DNA of 64,000 nucleotides from Bradyrhizobium sp. Y36 (GTDB lineage Bacteria > Pseudomonadota > Alphaproteobacteria > Rhizobiales > Xanthobacteraceae), in NCBI RefSeq assembly GCF_002531575.1, contig NZ_NWTI01000010.1, positions 153,347 through 217,346 of the forward strand, in the 5' to 3' direction. Position numbers and translations under genes: made by a program. Below the pieces are notes generated by a model. The model worked only from the letters and a program-made list of their open reading frames with translations. It ran no database searches and had not been told where the DNA came from. Below, piece after piece: positions 25,246 to 33,568 of this stretch (positions within the stretch are counted from its first letter, which is position 1; each line of letters opens with the position of its first letter).

Positions 25246-26166
25246 TCAGCCGACCCCATATGGCCCGAGCGGCTGCATCTCTCGGATCAGGTCGATCAAC
25301 AGGCGCAGGCCCGTCGGCAATTGGCGACGGCCCGGGTAATAGATGTGGAACCCGGGCCCCATCGGTGCCCAATCGTCAAGGACGCTGCGCAGCGCCCCCT
25401 GCGAAATCAGGGGCGCCGCACACGGCTGCGGGACGTAGGCCACCGCAGCCCCTGCCTGGACAAGGGCGAGCGCGAACTGGGTCTCGTCGATCGTGATCGC
25501 GCCCGGGACATCGACCGCGACGTCTTCGCCGTCCTTCTCGAATTCCCAGTGGTAGATGCTGTCATTGCCCAGGCGGATACGCAGACATCGGTGGGCGTGC
25601 AGGTCGCTCGGATGCGAGGGCAGACCATGCCGATCGAAATAGGCTGGCGAGCCGACCACGACCCAGCGGAGATCGCCCGATAGCCGCTGCGCGACCATGT
25701 CCTCCGGCACCGTGCCGCCGTAGCGAATTCCGGCATCCGCACCCTGAGCGACCACATCGATCAGGTGATTTGAAACAGCGACATCGATTTCGATGCCGGG
25801 ATAGCGGTCGACGAACACCGGAAGGACCGGAGCCAGCAGCAACGAGCTTGCATGCTCAAGCACGTTGAGTCGAATCCGGCCCGTGGGTTCGTCCCGATAG
25901 CGATTGAGCGCTTCTATTGCCGTCCCGATTGCATCGAACGGGGCGGCCAGCGCCGCTTGCAGCTCCTCTCCGGCGGAGGTGAGGGTGACGCTACGGCTCG
26001 TACGATTGAAGAGCCGCACGCCCAGCCGCGCCTCTAGGGCCTTGAGTGAATGGCTTAACGCCGAGGCGCTCACGCCGAGCTCAAGGCCGGCCCGGCGAAA
26101 GCTGCGATGCTTCGCGAGCGCCAGGAAATAGGCAAAGTCGGCGAAATCGGTGCGGTTGATACGCAT
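25246..26166 (-). CDS. LysR-family transcriptional regulator
   Basis: A 306-aa protein. The winged helix-turn-helix is at residues 8-65 (FLALAKHRSFRRAGLELGVS, SALSHSLKALEARLGVRLFNRT), followed by a substrate-binding-type effector domain. Start ATG 26166 is chosen for the normal LysR N-terminus; the open frame continues to 26646 only because it runs antisense through the SRAP remnant. It is similar to AaeR/DmlR-like regulators. Its target is probably the operon downstream (25144-20410). Confidence 0.9.
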   Translation of the reverse strand: MRINRTDFADFAYFLALAKHRSFRRAGLELGVSASALSHSLKALEARLGVRLFNRTSRSVTLTSAGEELQAALAAPFDAIGTAIEALNRYRDEPTGRIRLNVLEHASSLLLAPVLPVFVDRYPGIEIDVAVSNHLIDVVAQGADAGIRYGGTVPEDMVAQRLSGDLRWVVVGSPAYFDRHGLPSHPSDLHAHRCLRIRLGNDSIYHWEFEKDGEDVAVDVPGAITIDETQFALALVQAGAAVAYVPQPCAAPLISQGALRSVLDDWAPMGPGFHIYYPGRRQLPTGLRLLIDLIREMQPLGPYGVG

Positions 26167-26225
26167 AGTTCGGACTCTGCCCCTTGCGCGGTCATGGTGC
26201 AACGATGATGAGTCAAACTCAACGA

Positions 26226-26580
26226 TGTTCGCACAGGCCCACGCATGGCTAAAGCGAGAAGGACGGAAGATCGTGCTCTGCAGGTCCGCGATCGACGAGA
26301 CCCGGCCGCTCGCATGCTTCGCGGGCATCTGGACGAACTGGACGTCGGTCAGGAAGGCGAGACCACCAACGACCTCTACGCCTTCCTGACGACGGAGGCG
26401 AACACGGCAGTCTTCGCCATCCATCCGAAGGCCATGCCCGTGATTTTGACGACGCCGCAAGAGGTCGAGATCTGGAAGACCGCGCCGGCGGAGCAGGCCT
26501 TGAAGCTGCAGCGGCCGCTCCCGGACGGCACGCTGCGAATCGTGGCGCGCGGGACCAAAGAGGATCAAGCTGCTACATGA
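26226..26580 (+). pseudogene. decayed SRAP domain gene, C-terminal part
   Basis: One frame gives RSAIDETRPLACFAGIWTNW. After a shift near 26360 the next frame gives TTNDLYAFLTTEANTAVFAI and then HPKAMPVILTTPQEVEIWKT to LPDGTLRIVARGTKED. This is closely parallel to residues ~137-240 of the intact SRAP protein at 14713-15444. The N-terminal half with the Cys2 nucleophile is missing, so the gene cannot be active. Confidence 0.85.
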
Positions 26581-26846
26581 AACTCGCCGAAATCCGTCCC
26601 TATGCCAATCCGGAAGCCGCAGCCCGCAAACTGGTCGAGTTGGCAACCGGTGTCGCGCCGGCCCAGGACGGTCGCATCATATCGAAAAAATCAACGCGCC
26701 ATTCCTGTTCACGCTGAAGGCAACAGGCAGCGAGTTCGGCGCCGGCCTCGAGTTCGCGGTCGATCGAGGCGGGCTGGAACTGCACGAAAGCGGCACCTAC
26801 GTTGCGGATGCTACCGCCAGGCAACGATCTGTTTCCGCGTCAGTAA
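26577..26846 (+). pseudogene. small conserved gene with two compensating frameshifts
   Basis: ATG 26577 overlaps the SRAP remnant's stop (ATGA) and reads MKLAEIRPYANPEAAARKLV to QDGRII. A one-base loss near 26688 shifts to KINAPFLFTLKATGSEFGAG and LELHESGTYV; a one-base gain near 26803 returns to the first phase for PPGNDLFPRQ and TAA 26844-26846. The restored ~89-aa protein resembles a small family often found next to SRAP genes in Bradyrhizobium (recalled, not searched). Confidence 0.65.
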
Positions 26847-27036
26847 AGCAGCAGCACCGATAGCTACGATGCCAACGACGCACAGATTCCGATACCCAGA
26901 TAAGGCAATGCGAGGCGCATCGGCTTCCCCCCGAGACGCGAAAGACTACGAATCTCCAATTGCGTCGAACGACGTGGACCCACCGGCATCGCAGGCCGAT
27001 TGCTCCGACCTTCAAGAGCGGCATGTGAGGACTGCT

Positions 27037-27266
27037 ATGCCAAAGCATTTTTTCTACGTTCATCATGGCCACACCGAACTAGACGAAGAGGGCGAGGAGT
27101 TGCCCGACAAGCATGCGGCATGTCGGGAGGCGACGGTGACCGAGGACAGATTCTGCAAGGTCTCGATGGCAAGTTGCGCCCGCAGGAGGACTGGAGCATA
27201 GAGGTCGTCGGCGAGTTTCAGAACCCGCTCTACACCCTGCGCATCAGCGCCGAGAAGCCGAAGTGA
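27037..27266 (+). pseudogene. DUF6894-like small gene, frameshifted
   Basis: ATG 27037 begins MPKHFFYVHHGHTELDEEGE and LPDKHAACREAT. Near 27143 the frame breaks and the adjacent frame continues GQILQGLDGKLRPQEDWSIE and VVGEFQNPLYTLRISAEKPK to TGA 27266. Restored, it is a ~76-aa protein of the DUF6894 type (short strand-helix proteins common in rhizobia). The single-base break could be decay or a read error. Confidence 0.7.
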
Positions 27267-27340
27267 CGAAGCTTTTGATCGTAGCGGCGATCGTCCTCAC
27301 GGCGCTCATCGCGTTTTCGGTGTGGGTGATCGCGCTATGA
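27263..27340 (+). CDS. 25-aa single-span membrane protein
   Basis: GTG 27263 overlaps the previous stop as GTGA. The product (MTKLLIVAAIVLTALIAFSV then WVIAL) is a single transmembrane helix with a short N-terminus, ending at TGA 27338-27340. Tiny membrane proteins of this type frequently follow DUF6894 genes, but no function is known. Confidence 0.5.
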   Translation: MTKLLIVAAIVLTALIAFSVWVIAL

Positions 27341-27497
27341 CCGTCGAGACATCGGGTTCTTCCAAACCGGTCGCCTGCTGACATTCGCATGGCATGCCCG
27401 CCCCGCACTGGCAGCCCTTCTCATCCCAAGGCTGGAACGGGTGGTTTTCGCAGACCCAGCCCAAACCGAAGCAGATCTGACAATCGGGATCTATCAG
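27306..27497 (-). CDS. cysteine-rich small conserved protein, CTG start
   Basis: A 63-aa reading frame with CQICFGLGWVCENHP then GCQCGAGMPCECQ: seven cysteines in CxxC and CxC pairs, typical of a small zinc-binding protein seen in Bradyrhizobium. There is no ATG, GTG or TTG in frame. The best start is CTG at 27497-27495, overlapping the upstream stop as CTGA, exactly where ATGA would be expected. It could be a rare CTG start or a start-codon mutation. It overlaps the tiny plus-strand membrane ORF antisense. Confidence 0.55.
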   Translation of the reverse strand: MIDPDCQICFGLGWVCENHPFQPWDEKGCQCGAGMPCECQQATGLEEPDVSTVIARSPTPKTR

Positions 27498-27697
27498 GTG
27501 ACCGACTCCAGCGGGCGCTCGGCACGGAATTTCTTGTAATCGCTGATGGCCGTGTTCGAGAGCATCAAGACCCGACGCTCGCCGCGACGAACCATTGTTT
27601 CCACCGACTCCAGCAGAACCTTGCCCGCAACCGACGGGTCGCCGAGGTCACCGGTGCCTTCAAGGTAATCCCAGGCGATCTGAATCGAATTTTCCAT
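27494..27697 (-). CDS. small conserved hypothetical protein
   Basis: A 67-aa protein MENSIQIAWDYLEGTGDLGD to AERPLESVT, predicted helical. Similar short proteins occur in multiple Bradyrhizobium copies (recalled). ATG 27697 is chosen over ATG 27721 because the -10 of the EcfG-like promoter at 27730-27754 would place the transcript start at about 27723, leaving no leader for the upstream ATG. It is followed by the cysteine-rich ORF with a CTGA overlap. Confidence 0.65.
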   Translation of the reverse strand: MENSIQIAWDYLEGTGDLGDPSVAGKVLLESVETMVRRGERRVLMLSNTAISDYKKFRAERPLESVT

Positions 27698-27729
27698 GAC
27701 GACGGGCAAGGGCTCACTCATGGAAAGGA

Positions 27730-27754
27730 AACAAATCCGGGGCGGGCATGTTCC
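27730..27754 (-). promoter_or_regulatory. EcfG-type promoter candidate
   Basis: On the minus strand GGAAC (27754-27750), 16 bases, then TGTT (27733-27730). The alphaproteobacterial general-stress consensus is GGAAC-N16/17-CGTT, so one base differs. The spacing to ATG 27697 is appropriate. Confidence 0.5.
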
Positions 27755-27921
27755 CCCGGGCTCCCGATTGGACCCCAAAGCCGGTCGTGCAGCTAGGCTT
27801 GTGCGCAGTCGGCGCAAAAGGTGGACGATCCGGGGTCGTCCGAATCCAAAACCCAATCCGTGTCGCCGCCCGGAACGAATCTCGGGTCGGCAGGATTCGT
27901 TTCACGGGGAGAGCAGAATCG

Positions 27922-28185
27922 ATGCCGATGAAGGAACGACGACCAGCGACCCGAACGCTCCGCGGCTGGGCGCTCGCCGTGCTGCAGGAGGCCGGCGCCA
28001 TCCACGAATGCGAAGAGCACGGCTGGGCGCAGGACCGCGCCGATCCTCATGCCCGAGATCGCGCCTTCGACATCGCACGCCACGATCCGCCGACCGGCGT
28101 CTCGCCGGAGGAAGCCGTCGCGGAGGTCGGCGACGTGCTGGGATCGATCGGCGACACTTGCCCCGAGTGCCAGCCAGTACATTGA
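27922..28185 (+). CDS. small conserved hypothetical protein
   Basis: An 87-aa protein starting MPMKERRPATRTLRGWALAV at ATG 27922. Features: CEEHGW, then RADPHARDRAFDIARHDPP and a closing CPEC. The acidic, His/Cys-containing composition suggests a small metal-binding or adaptor protein; the family is common in Bradyrhizobium but uncharacterised. The frame opens further upstream (27748), but that segment is low-complexity. Confidence 0.7.
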   Translation: MPMKERRPATRTLRGWALAVLQEAGAIHECEEHGWAQDRADPHARDRAFDIARHDPPTGVSPEEAVAEVGDVLGSIGDTCPECQPVH

Positions 28186-28381
28186 GGGCAAGCGGCACAA
28201 AGGAAGATCCTTTTCGGCGCCGCAGCGTGTGTGGTTCCAGAAATTGTGAAGCCGCTTACGCCGTCTTTCTTGTTGGCAGCTCCGACCGCCAGGCCCTAAA
28301 TTTGGTCCGTCGCCGAGCGGCCCGAGGCAACTATCGGCGACGAGAACACTGTTGTGGTCCCGCCCAGGAGCAAGCTGCGCC

Positions 28382-28600
28382 ATGTCGAAACGGCGTCGTT
28401 TCAAGCAATCAATTTCCCTCAAAGACCGGCTCGCCAATTTCGCCGAGGAAGCCCTCAAGAAGGCATCGAATCTTCCGCCCGGCACCGATCGCGAAGAGAT
28501 GCTCAAAAAAGTCCGCCAAGCAGACATCGCGTCCCACATGGACGAATGGACCCATTCGCGCGAACCGCAGCCGCCGACCCGGAGCAATGACGATCCATGA
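28382..28600 (+). CDS. small conserved hypothetical protein
   Basis: A 72-aa protein starting MSKRRRFKQSISLKDRLANF at ATG 28382, amphipathic-helical in the middle (FAEEALKKASNLPPGTDREE). It resembles short basic proteins that recur in Bradyrhizobium genomes. It overlaps the next gene by 4 bases (ATGA at 28597), so the pair is co-translated. Confidence 0.7.
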   Translation: MSKRRRFKQSISLKDRLANFAEEALKKASNLPPGTDREEMLKKVRQADIASHMDEWTHSREPQPPTRSNDDP

Positions 28601-28806
28601 AAGCGCTAGACGACCGAACGATAGCCAATCTCGATGTCGCCCTCGAAGAAGCTTGTCGATCTCTCCCTCATGGAGGCGACCACGAAATCAGAAGGGAGGT
28701 CGCACAAAAGCTGCTCGACAGCGCCATCCAGGGTAACAGGACGTTATCCGGATTGACGGAGATCGCTCGGGCGGCTCTCGCGGTGGCGATTAGGAAGTAC
28801 GCCTAA
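28597..28806 (+). CDS. small conserved hypothetical protein
   Basis: A 69-aa protein MKALDDRTIANLDVALEEAC to AALAVAIRKYA, helical, with the pattern LPHGGDHEIRREVAQKLLDSA. It looks like a recurring short rhizobial family of unknown function. ATG 28597 overlaps the preceding stop. No terminator is evident in the 160 bases that follow. Confidence 0.7.
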   Translation: MKALDDRTIANLDVALEEACRSLPHGGDHEIRREVAQKLLDSAIQGNRTLSGLTEIARAALAVAIRKYA

Positions 28807-28970
28807 CAGCACGACGCCATTGTTGCTCTCCCGCTGATCAGCGGGCGAGTAGCGGACCGCATCGTTGCATGCCTGCTTGGACCTCGGATCGCTCCAGCCA
28901 GACTCCCGGATAGGAACTGGCGGCCCTTTCCAGTCTTAAACGAATATTTCCAATCGACGGGAGCAACGAC

Positions 28971-29273
28971 ATGCCTCGCGGCGACAAGTCAAGTTACACG
29001 GATAAGCAGAAGCGGCAGGCCGAGCACATCGAAGAAGGTTATGAGCACCGCGGAGTTTCTGAGAAGGAAGCCGAGCGGCGCGCCTGGGCGACCGTCAACA
29101 AGGAAACTCACGGCGGCAAGAAGAGCGGCTCGGGTCGCGGCACGAAGGAAGATCACTCGCCGTCCCGAAAGGGTGGTCGATTAGGCGGGGCGGCATCGGC
29201 CAAGCGACCGGCATCGGAGCGTTCGAGGTCCGCCAAAAAGGCGGCCAAGACCAGAAAGCGACGCGCAGCGTAG
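28971..29273 (+). CDS. basic small protein annotated elsewhere as plasmid stabilization protein
   Basis: A 100-aa protein MPRGDKSSYTDKQKRQAEHI EEGYEHRGVS with KEAERRAWATVNKETHGGKK, then a long Lys/Arg/Ser tail. The core matches proteins often labelled plasmid stabilization protein in alphaproteobacteria, though no evidence ties them to plasmids. The tail resembles nucleic-acid-binding histone H1-like tails. GGAAC (28913-28917) and TCTT 16 bases later form a weak EcfG-type promoter 34 bases before the ATG. Confidence 0.75.
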   Translation: MPRGDKSSYTDKQKRQAEHIEEGYEHRGVSEKEAERRAWATVNKETHGGKKSGSGRGTKEDHSPSRKGGRLGGAASAKRPASERSRSAKKAAKTRKRRAA

Positions 29274-29292
29274 TCATCAAAGGGAGAGCAAG

Positions 29293-29442
29293 ATGGGTCT
29301 CGAAGCCGTCTTTTTCCTCGGGGCGCTTGTGCTCCTCACGGCGCTGATCTACGGCGTCCTCAGCTATCGTTATCGAAATCGGGCGTTGGATCGCGTGGCC
29401 GAAGAGGTCACGCGCGAGAGGTATCGAAAGAACGAAACCTAG
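29293..29442 (+). CDS. 49-aa membrane-anchored protein
   Basis: ATG 29293 with AGGGAGAG upstream, ending TAG 29440-29442. One N-terminal transmembrane helix (AVFFLGALVLLTALIYGVL) is followed by a charged tail (RNRALDRVAEEVTRERYRKN). Follows the basic protein by 19 bases and is probably in the same operon. Function unknown. Confidence 0.6.
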   Translation: MGLEAVFFLGALVLLTALIYGVLSYRYRNRALDRVAEEVTRERYRKNET

Positions 29443-29483
29443 TGCGACGCGGTCGGACTGTTCGACGTCGACCACGCCGCCCG

Positions 29484-29925
29484 TCACGTCTTTTCTTTGG
29501 AAATATCGATCAGCGCTATGCCGAGATCCGGCTTCTCCTTGCGTCTGAGGTGTGCTGGCGTGTCCACGATGACAACCTCGAGCTTGGGTCGAACCTTCCC
29601 TTCGAGAAGGTGTCCGCCCCGCGTCGCACCGTCGGCCAGACCCACGACCACGTGCACGTGGAGGCTCGCCTTTCCGTCGTCGCCGATCGCGATATCGCCG
29701 ATCGCGCTCAACACCTCGCATTGCTCCGCGACCTCGATCTTCTTGTAGGTTTTCTTCTCGAAGTCGAACCAGCCGACGATCGCCCTTTCGAAGGCGCCGA
29801 TGGCCGTGAGCGATGCCGCCGTGATGCCGACGTCATCGTGAGCGTCGCGAATGCTTCCTCGCCGGATTCGAGGATTGCGATGCGGGTCTCCGAGCAATCT
29901 CGCCCGATAGTTTTGCGCTCTTCAT
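29484..29925 (-). pseudogene. PPC/DUF296 (PD1-like) domain gene, frameshifted
   Basis: The long 3' part reads DVGITAASLTAIGAFERAIV, then SLHVHVVVGLADGATRGGHL and KVRPKLEVVIVDTPAHLRRK, the HxHxxxG pattern and strands of the PPC (DUF296) fold. Its N-terminus is broken: ATG 29925 reads MKSAKLSGEIAR, the next frame gives TRIAILESGEEAFATLT, and about 20 bases are missing before DDVGITAA. The shape of a ~145-aa protein remains but the ORF is disrupted at two places. It follows the DJ-1 gene on the same strand. Confidence 0.75.
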
Positions 29926-29930
29926 CGACT

Positions 29931-30491
29931 TCAAGCCGCGCTGCGCTGGGTGTGTCGACCTTCCTTGACCTCTTCCACGATCTTCGCGCAGAAGGCGTCG
30001 AGATCACCGGGGTTGCGGGAGGTGATGACGCCCTGGTCGACGACGACCTCTGCATCTTCCCACTTCGCGCCGGCATTCGCCACGTCTGTCTTGATCGACT
30101 TGAAGGACGTCATCTTGCGACCTTTCGCGATCCCGGTTTCGATGAGAAGCCAAGGAGCATGGCATACGGCCGCCACGACCTTCTTTGCGTCGAATATATC
30201 CTTGATGAACTTCAGCGCCTTGGGCTCGACGCGCAGGAGATCCGGATTGATCTGCCCACCGGGCAAAACGATCGCGTCGTAGTCGGCGGCCGATGCTTCG
30301 TCGAGAGTCTTGTCGACTTTCACGGGCCGACCCCAATCTTTCTTGTCCCAGCCCTTGATCTCGCCCGCGGCGAGCGAGACCACGTCGACCGTTGCGCCAG
30401 CCTTCTTCAACCGCTCCAGCGGAACTTCCAGCTCGGCCTGCTCGAAGCCGTTCGTGGCGAGAATGGCGATCTTTTTGCCGGTCAAATCCAT
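29931..30491 (-). CDS. DJ-1/PfpI family protein
   Basis: A 186-aa protein with the glutamine-amidotransferase-like fold: a Glu early (NGFEQAELEVP), the nucleophile Cys in VAAVCHAPW followed by His. This matches PfpI/YhbO-type stress proteins (deglycase or protease activity is claimed for the family). Start ATG 30491 has GAAGGAT upstream. GGAAC-N16-GATT (30550 to 30526) lies at the right distance for an EcfG-like promoter. Confidence 0.88.
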   Translation of the reverse strand: MDLTGKKIAILATNGFEQAELEVPLERLKKAGATVDVVSLAAGEIKGWDKKDWGRPVKVDKTLDEASAADYDAIVLPGGQINPDLLRVEPKALKFIKDIFDAKKVVAAVCHAPWLLIETGIAKGRKMTSFKSIKTDVANAGAKWEDAEVVVDQGVITSRNPGDLDAFCAKIVEEVKEGRHTQRSAA

Positions 30492-30630
30492 GGGTCCGAT
30501 CCTTCGCTTCGGGGTTTTGTCCACCAATCGATCGTCTCGAACATCGTTCCTGAAAAGCTGGATCGGGCTGGAATTAGGACCCGGCCGTCGCGACGACGGT
30601 TATGAAGATTAAAGAGCAGGAGAGTTTCGC

Positions 30631-31398
30631 ATGACCGACAGGTTCCAAGGCAAGGTCGTCATCGTCACGGGAGCGGCTTCAGGTATCGGAGAAGCGACGG
30701 CGCGCCGCTTTGTCGCGGAGGGCGCGAAAGTGGCGATGATTGACCGCGATGAAGCCTCACTCGAAAAGGTGGCCAAGAGTCTGCCTGCCGACCAAGTCAT
30801 GGTTCAGACGGCCGACGTGTCGGATTCTCGTGCCGTCGATGGAATGGTCGCGGCCGTCGCCGGCCGCTTCGGGCGGTTGGACGTGATCGTGAACAATGCC
30901 GGCGTCCATGAAGGCGGAGATCCGGCTTCGATCACCGACGAGAAATGGCGGAAGGTGATGTCGACTGACATCGATGGTGTGTTCTATGGCTGCCGCGCGG
31001 CGCTGCCTCATCTCGAAAAGACCAGTGGCTCGATCGTGAACACCGCGTCGGTCTCGGGGACCGGCGGCGATTGGGGTATGAGCCCCTACAACGCGGCGAA
31101 GGGCGCCGTCGTCAATCTAACGCGTGCCCTCGCTCTGGACCTCGGCAAGAAGGGCATCCGCGTGAACGCGGTTTGTCCCAGCCTGACGCGTACGGGAATG
31201 ACGGAAGACATGATGGACGACAAGAAGCTGCTGGCGAAGTTCGCCGAGCGGATTCCGTTAGGCCGCGTCTGCGAACCGCAGGAAGTCGCCGCGGTAATCG
31301 CGTTCCTGGCGAGCGACGACGCGAGCTTCATGACCGGCGCCAACGTCGCGGTGGACGGGGGCGTGTCCGCCTCTAATGGACAACCGGCCCAGGAATAG
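30631..31398 (+). CDS. SDR family oxidoreductase
   Basis: A 255-aa classical short-chain dehydrogenase. The cofactor motif is TGAASGIGEATA, followed by NNAG, the catalytic Ser in VNTASVSGTGG, Tyr-x3-Lys replaced by YNAAKGAV (Y...K retained), and the C-terminal ASFMTGANVAVDGG. An aspartate after strand 2 (AMIDRD) favours NAD. AGGAGAG precedes ATG 30631. Divergent from the DJ-1 gene; the substrate is unknown. Confidence 0.92.
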   Translation: MTDRFQGKVVIVTGAASGIGEATARRFVAEGAKVAMIDRDEASLEKVAKSLPADQVMVQTADVSDSRAVDGMVAAVAGRFGRLDVIVNNAGVHEGGDPASITDEKWRKVMSTDIDGVFYGCRAALPHLEKTSGSIVNTASVSGTGGDWGMSPYNAAKGAVVNLTRALALDLGKKGIRVNAVCPSLTRTGMTEDMMDDKKLLAKFAERIPLGRVCEPQEVAAVIAFLASDDASFMTGANVAVDGGVSASNGQPAQE

Positions 31399-31420
31399 CC
31401 CCCAAGCGTCGTCCGCCGTC

Positions 31421-32098
31421 CTACTTAGCGAGCGCTGTGTCGTCAAAACGTGCGTAGAGGGTGCTCGGTCCTGGGTACACTTCGACGCACCCGGCCTCCC
31501 GCAGCGAGTATTCGGTGAACCCGCCACAGAGGACGCCGAGGGTCGGGATTCCGGCTTTGCGGGCCGCGACGGCGTCGTACGGCGTGTCGCCGATCGCGAC
31601 CGCTTCGGCTCCTTCGATGCCGAGCTTCTTTAGCACGACCTCGAAGATGTCCGGGGCCGGCTTGGATTCGTCGACGTCTTCCGCTGACGTCGCGACGTCT
31701 GCCAGACCTGAGATGGCCGCGATGTCGAGATACTTCTTCAGTTCGTCCTTCTTCGCGGAGGAAGCTACGGCGATGCGGAGACCGGTCTCGCGGGCGCGCT
31801 GCAGAAGTTCCGGAACCGCCGAGAAGGGGCGGACAAGCGGCAGATAAGTCGACTTGAACCGATTGCCGCGCCACTCCTCTAGATCTTTGCCGTGTTCTCT
31901 CTGCTGTTGCTCGGACAGAAACACCGGGATGAGCTTGTCGCCGCCTTTCCCGATCTGGCTACGCACCTGCTCGAAAGTGACGTCGTGACCGAACTTGACC
32001 ATCGCTTCCTGCCAGGCCAGCGCGTGGAGATCGACCGAGTCCAGAAGCGTGCCGTCGAGATCGAAAATGGCTGCTTTAGGCAATTCGAGATCCTCCAT
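31421..32098 (-). CDS. HAD-family hydrolase (beta-phosphoglucomutase/phosphatase-like)
   Basis: A 225-aa protein with HAD motifs in order: I FDLDGTLLDS (nucleophile and acid Asp), II VASSAKKD, III a Lys near 165 (ESKPAPDIF), IV AIGDTPYDAVAA. A helical cap lies between motifs I and II. The motif set indicates phosphatase or mutase activity of the GPH/PgmB group; the substrate cannot be told. Confidence 0.9.
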   Translation of the reverse strand: MEDLELPKAAIFDLDGTLLDSVDLHALAWQEAMVKFGHDVTFEQVRSQIGKGGDKLIPVFLSEQQQREHGKDLEEWRGNRFKSTYLPLVRPFSAVPELLQRARETGLRIAVASSAKKDELKKYLDIAAISGLADVATSAEDVDESKPAPDIFEVVLKKLGIEGAEAVAIGDTPYDAVAARKAGIPTLGVLCGGFTEYSLREAGCVEVYPGPSTLYARFDDTALAK

Positions 32099-32132
32099 GA
32101 TCCTGACGATCCAGCGACGCGCACCACTCCGC

Positions 32133-32420
32133 CTAGGGCGTGTTCTTCACCATGCGCCGGTTGAGGTCCGGAGCCCCGTCGTCCCACCAGACGGGACCGC
32201 GTTCACCCAGCGCGCGCTTGGCGTCGTCGACGGCTCGACGCGCGGTGGATTCCGTATCCAGATCCGACGACTTGCTCGCGTCTCGGATCGCTCTCCTCGC
32301 TGTCATCAGGCGAGACACCCGATCGCCGCGCTCGACTTCCCCAAGGTTCGGGTTCGCCATCCGCCAGAGACGGCCACGGACGACAAAGTAGCGCCCGTCC
32401 GGTGTCACCGGATGTCGCAC
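32133..32420 (-). CDS. small conserved hypothetical protein
   Basis: A 95-aa protein beginning at GTG 32420 (MRHPVTPDGRYFVVRGRLWR) and ending DDGAPDLNRRMVKNTP. It recurs in Bradyrhizobium near Ku and ligase genes as I recall, with no assigned function. It starts 2 bases after the Ku stop, so it is co-transcribed with ku. Confidence 0.75.
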   Translation of the reverse strand: MRHPVTPDGRYFVVRGRLWRMANPNLGEVERGDRVSRLMTARRAIRDASKSSDLDTESTARRAVDDAKRALGERGPVWWDDGAPDLNRRMVKNTP

Positions 32421-32422
32421 AC

Positions 32423-33349
32423 TCAGGCCGATTTCCGCCGGGCCCCGGCCGACGGCTTCTTCGCCGCCGCTTCCTTCGGCTTCTTGCCCTCGATCGGCAT
32501 CAGCATTTCCTTCTGTCCGGCCGCCACCTTCTTCGACTTCTTGGCCGGCTTCTTTGAAGTCCTGGTCTCGGCGGCCGCGCCGCCAACGCTCTTGCGCAGC
32601 GCGTCCATCAGGTCCACGACGTTCTCGCCGCGCGGGCGCTCCGTCGGCCTGATCGGCTTGCCAGCGCGCTTTTGGTTGATGAGGTCGATGAGGGCGGTTT
32701 CGTACTGGTCCTCGAATTTGTCCGGCTCGAAGCGGCCCGCCTTCTGGTTGACGATGTGCCTGGCGAGGTCGAGCATGTCCTTGGTGATTTTGACGTCTTG
32801 GATCTCGTCGAAATACTCCGCGGGATCGCGGACCTCATAGGGATAGCGCAGCAGGGTGCCTGTCAGGCCTTTGTCTCGCGGTTCGAGCGCGATGATGTGT
32901 TCGCGGTTGGTAAGCACCACGCGTCCGATGGCGACCTTGTCCACCTCACGGATGGTCTCGCGGATCACCGCGAAGGCGTCGTGCCCCACCTTTCCGTCGG
33001 GCCTTAGATAATAGGGGCGGATCAGGTAGCGCGGATCGATGTCGGACCTGTCGACGAACTCGTCAATATCGATGGTGCGAGTGGACTCCAGTGCGACTTC
33101 CTCGAGTTCTTCCTTGGTGACCTCGATGAACTGGTCCTTCTCGATCTGGTAGCCCTTGACGATGTCCTCGTTGGGGACCTCGTCACCGGTGTCGGCGTCG
33201 ACCTTGAGGTACTTGATGCGGTGGCCGGTCTGCCGGTTTAGCTGGTTGAACGAGATCTTCTCGCTCTCCGAGGTCGCCGGGTAGAGCGCCACCGGGCAGG
33301 TGACGAGGGACAGACGAAGGAAGCCTTTCCAGTTGGCGCGAGGGGCCAT
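32423..33349 (-). CDS. ku: Ku protein, non-homologous end joining
   Basis: A 308-aa bacterial Ku homodimer subunit. The beta-barrel core runs from WKGFLRLSLVTCPVALYP to about residue 230 (DKFEDQYETALIDLI), followed by a basic, Lys/Pro/Ala-rich C-terminal tail (PAKKSKKVAAGQKEML) that in family members recruits LigD. It binds double-strand ends. It leads a minus-strand pair with the 95-aa gene and lies close to a ligase (34825) and an exonuclease (33569) on the other strand. Confidence 0.95.
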   Translation of the reverse strand: MAPRANWKGFLRLSLVTCPVALYPATSESEKISFNQLNRQTGHRIKYLKVDADTGDEVPNEDIVKGYQIEKDQFIEVTKEELEEVALESTRTIDIDEFVDRSDIDPRYLIRPYYLRPDGKVGHDAFAVIRETIREVDKVAIGRVVLTNREHIIALEPRDKGLTGTLLRYPYEVRDPAEYFDEIQDVKITKDMLDLARHIVNQKAGRFEPDKFEDQYETALIDLINQKRAGKPIRPTERPRGENVVDLMDALRKSVGGAAAETRTSKKPAKKSKKVAAGQKEMLMPIEGKKPKEAAAKKPSAGARRKSA

Positions 33350-33568
33350 GAACGCGGAACTCCAGAACAGGGGTGTTCGAACTCAAGACGAATGAGGCGT
33401 GCCGGTTCCGACAATTATATGGGCTAGGTCGAGAAGAAAAAGCCGATCAGGCCGCTTGCCGGGGCGGACCGCCCGCAGCAGGGCCAGATCGGGCGAAACA
33501 CCGCGAAAACACCGTGAATCGCCTGCATTCCCGGTACCTCAGGCTGAGCAGTCTCGGTATGATGCGGC

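Noticed and set aside
25246..26646. 466-aa version of the LysR regulator
   Set aside because: The first 160 residues are antisense to the SRAP remnant; ATG 26166 starts the normal helix-turn-helix.
33350..33430. EcfG promoter upstream of ku
   Set aside because: GGAAC is present on the minus strand, but the nearest CGTC is only 14 bases away and no CGTT lies at 16-17.
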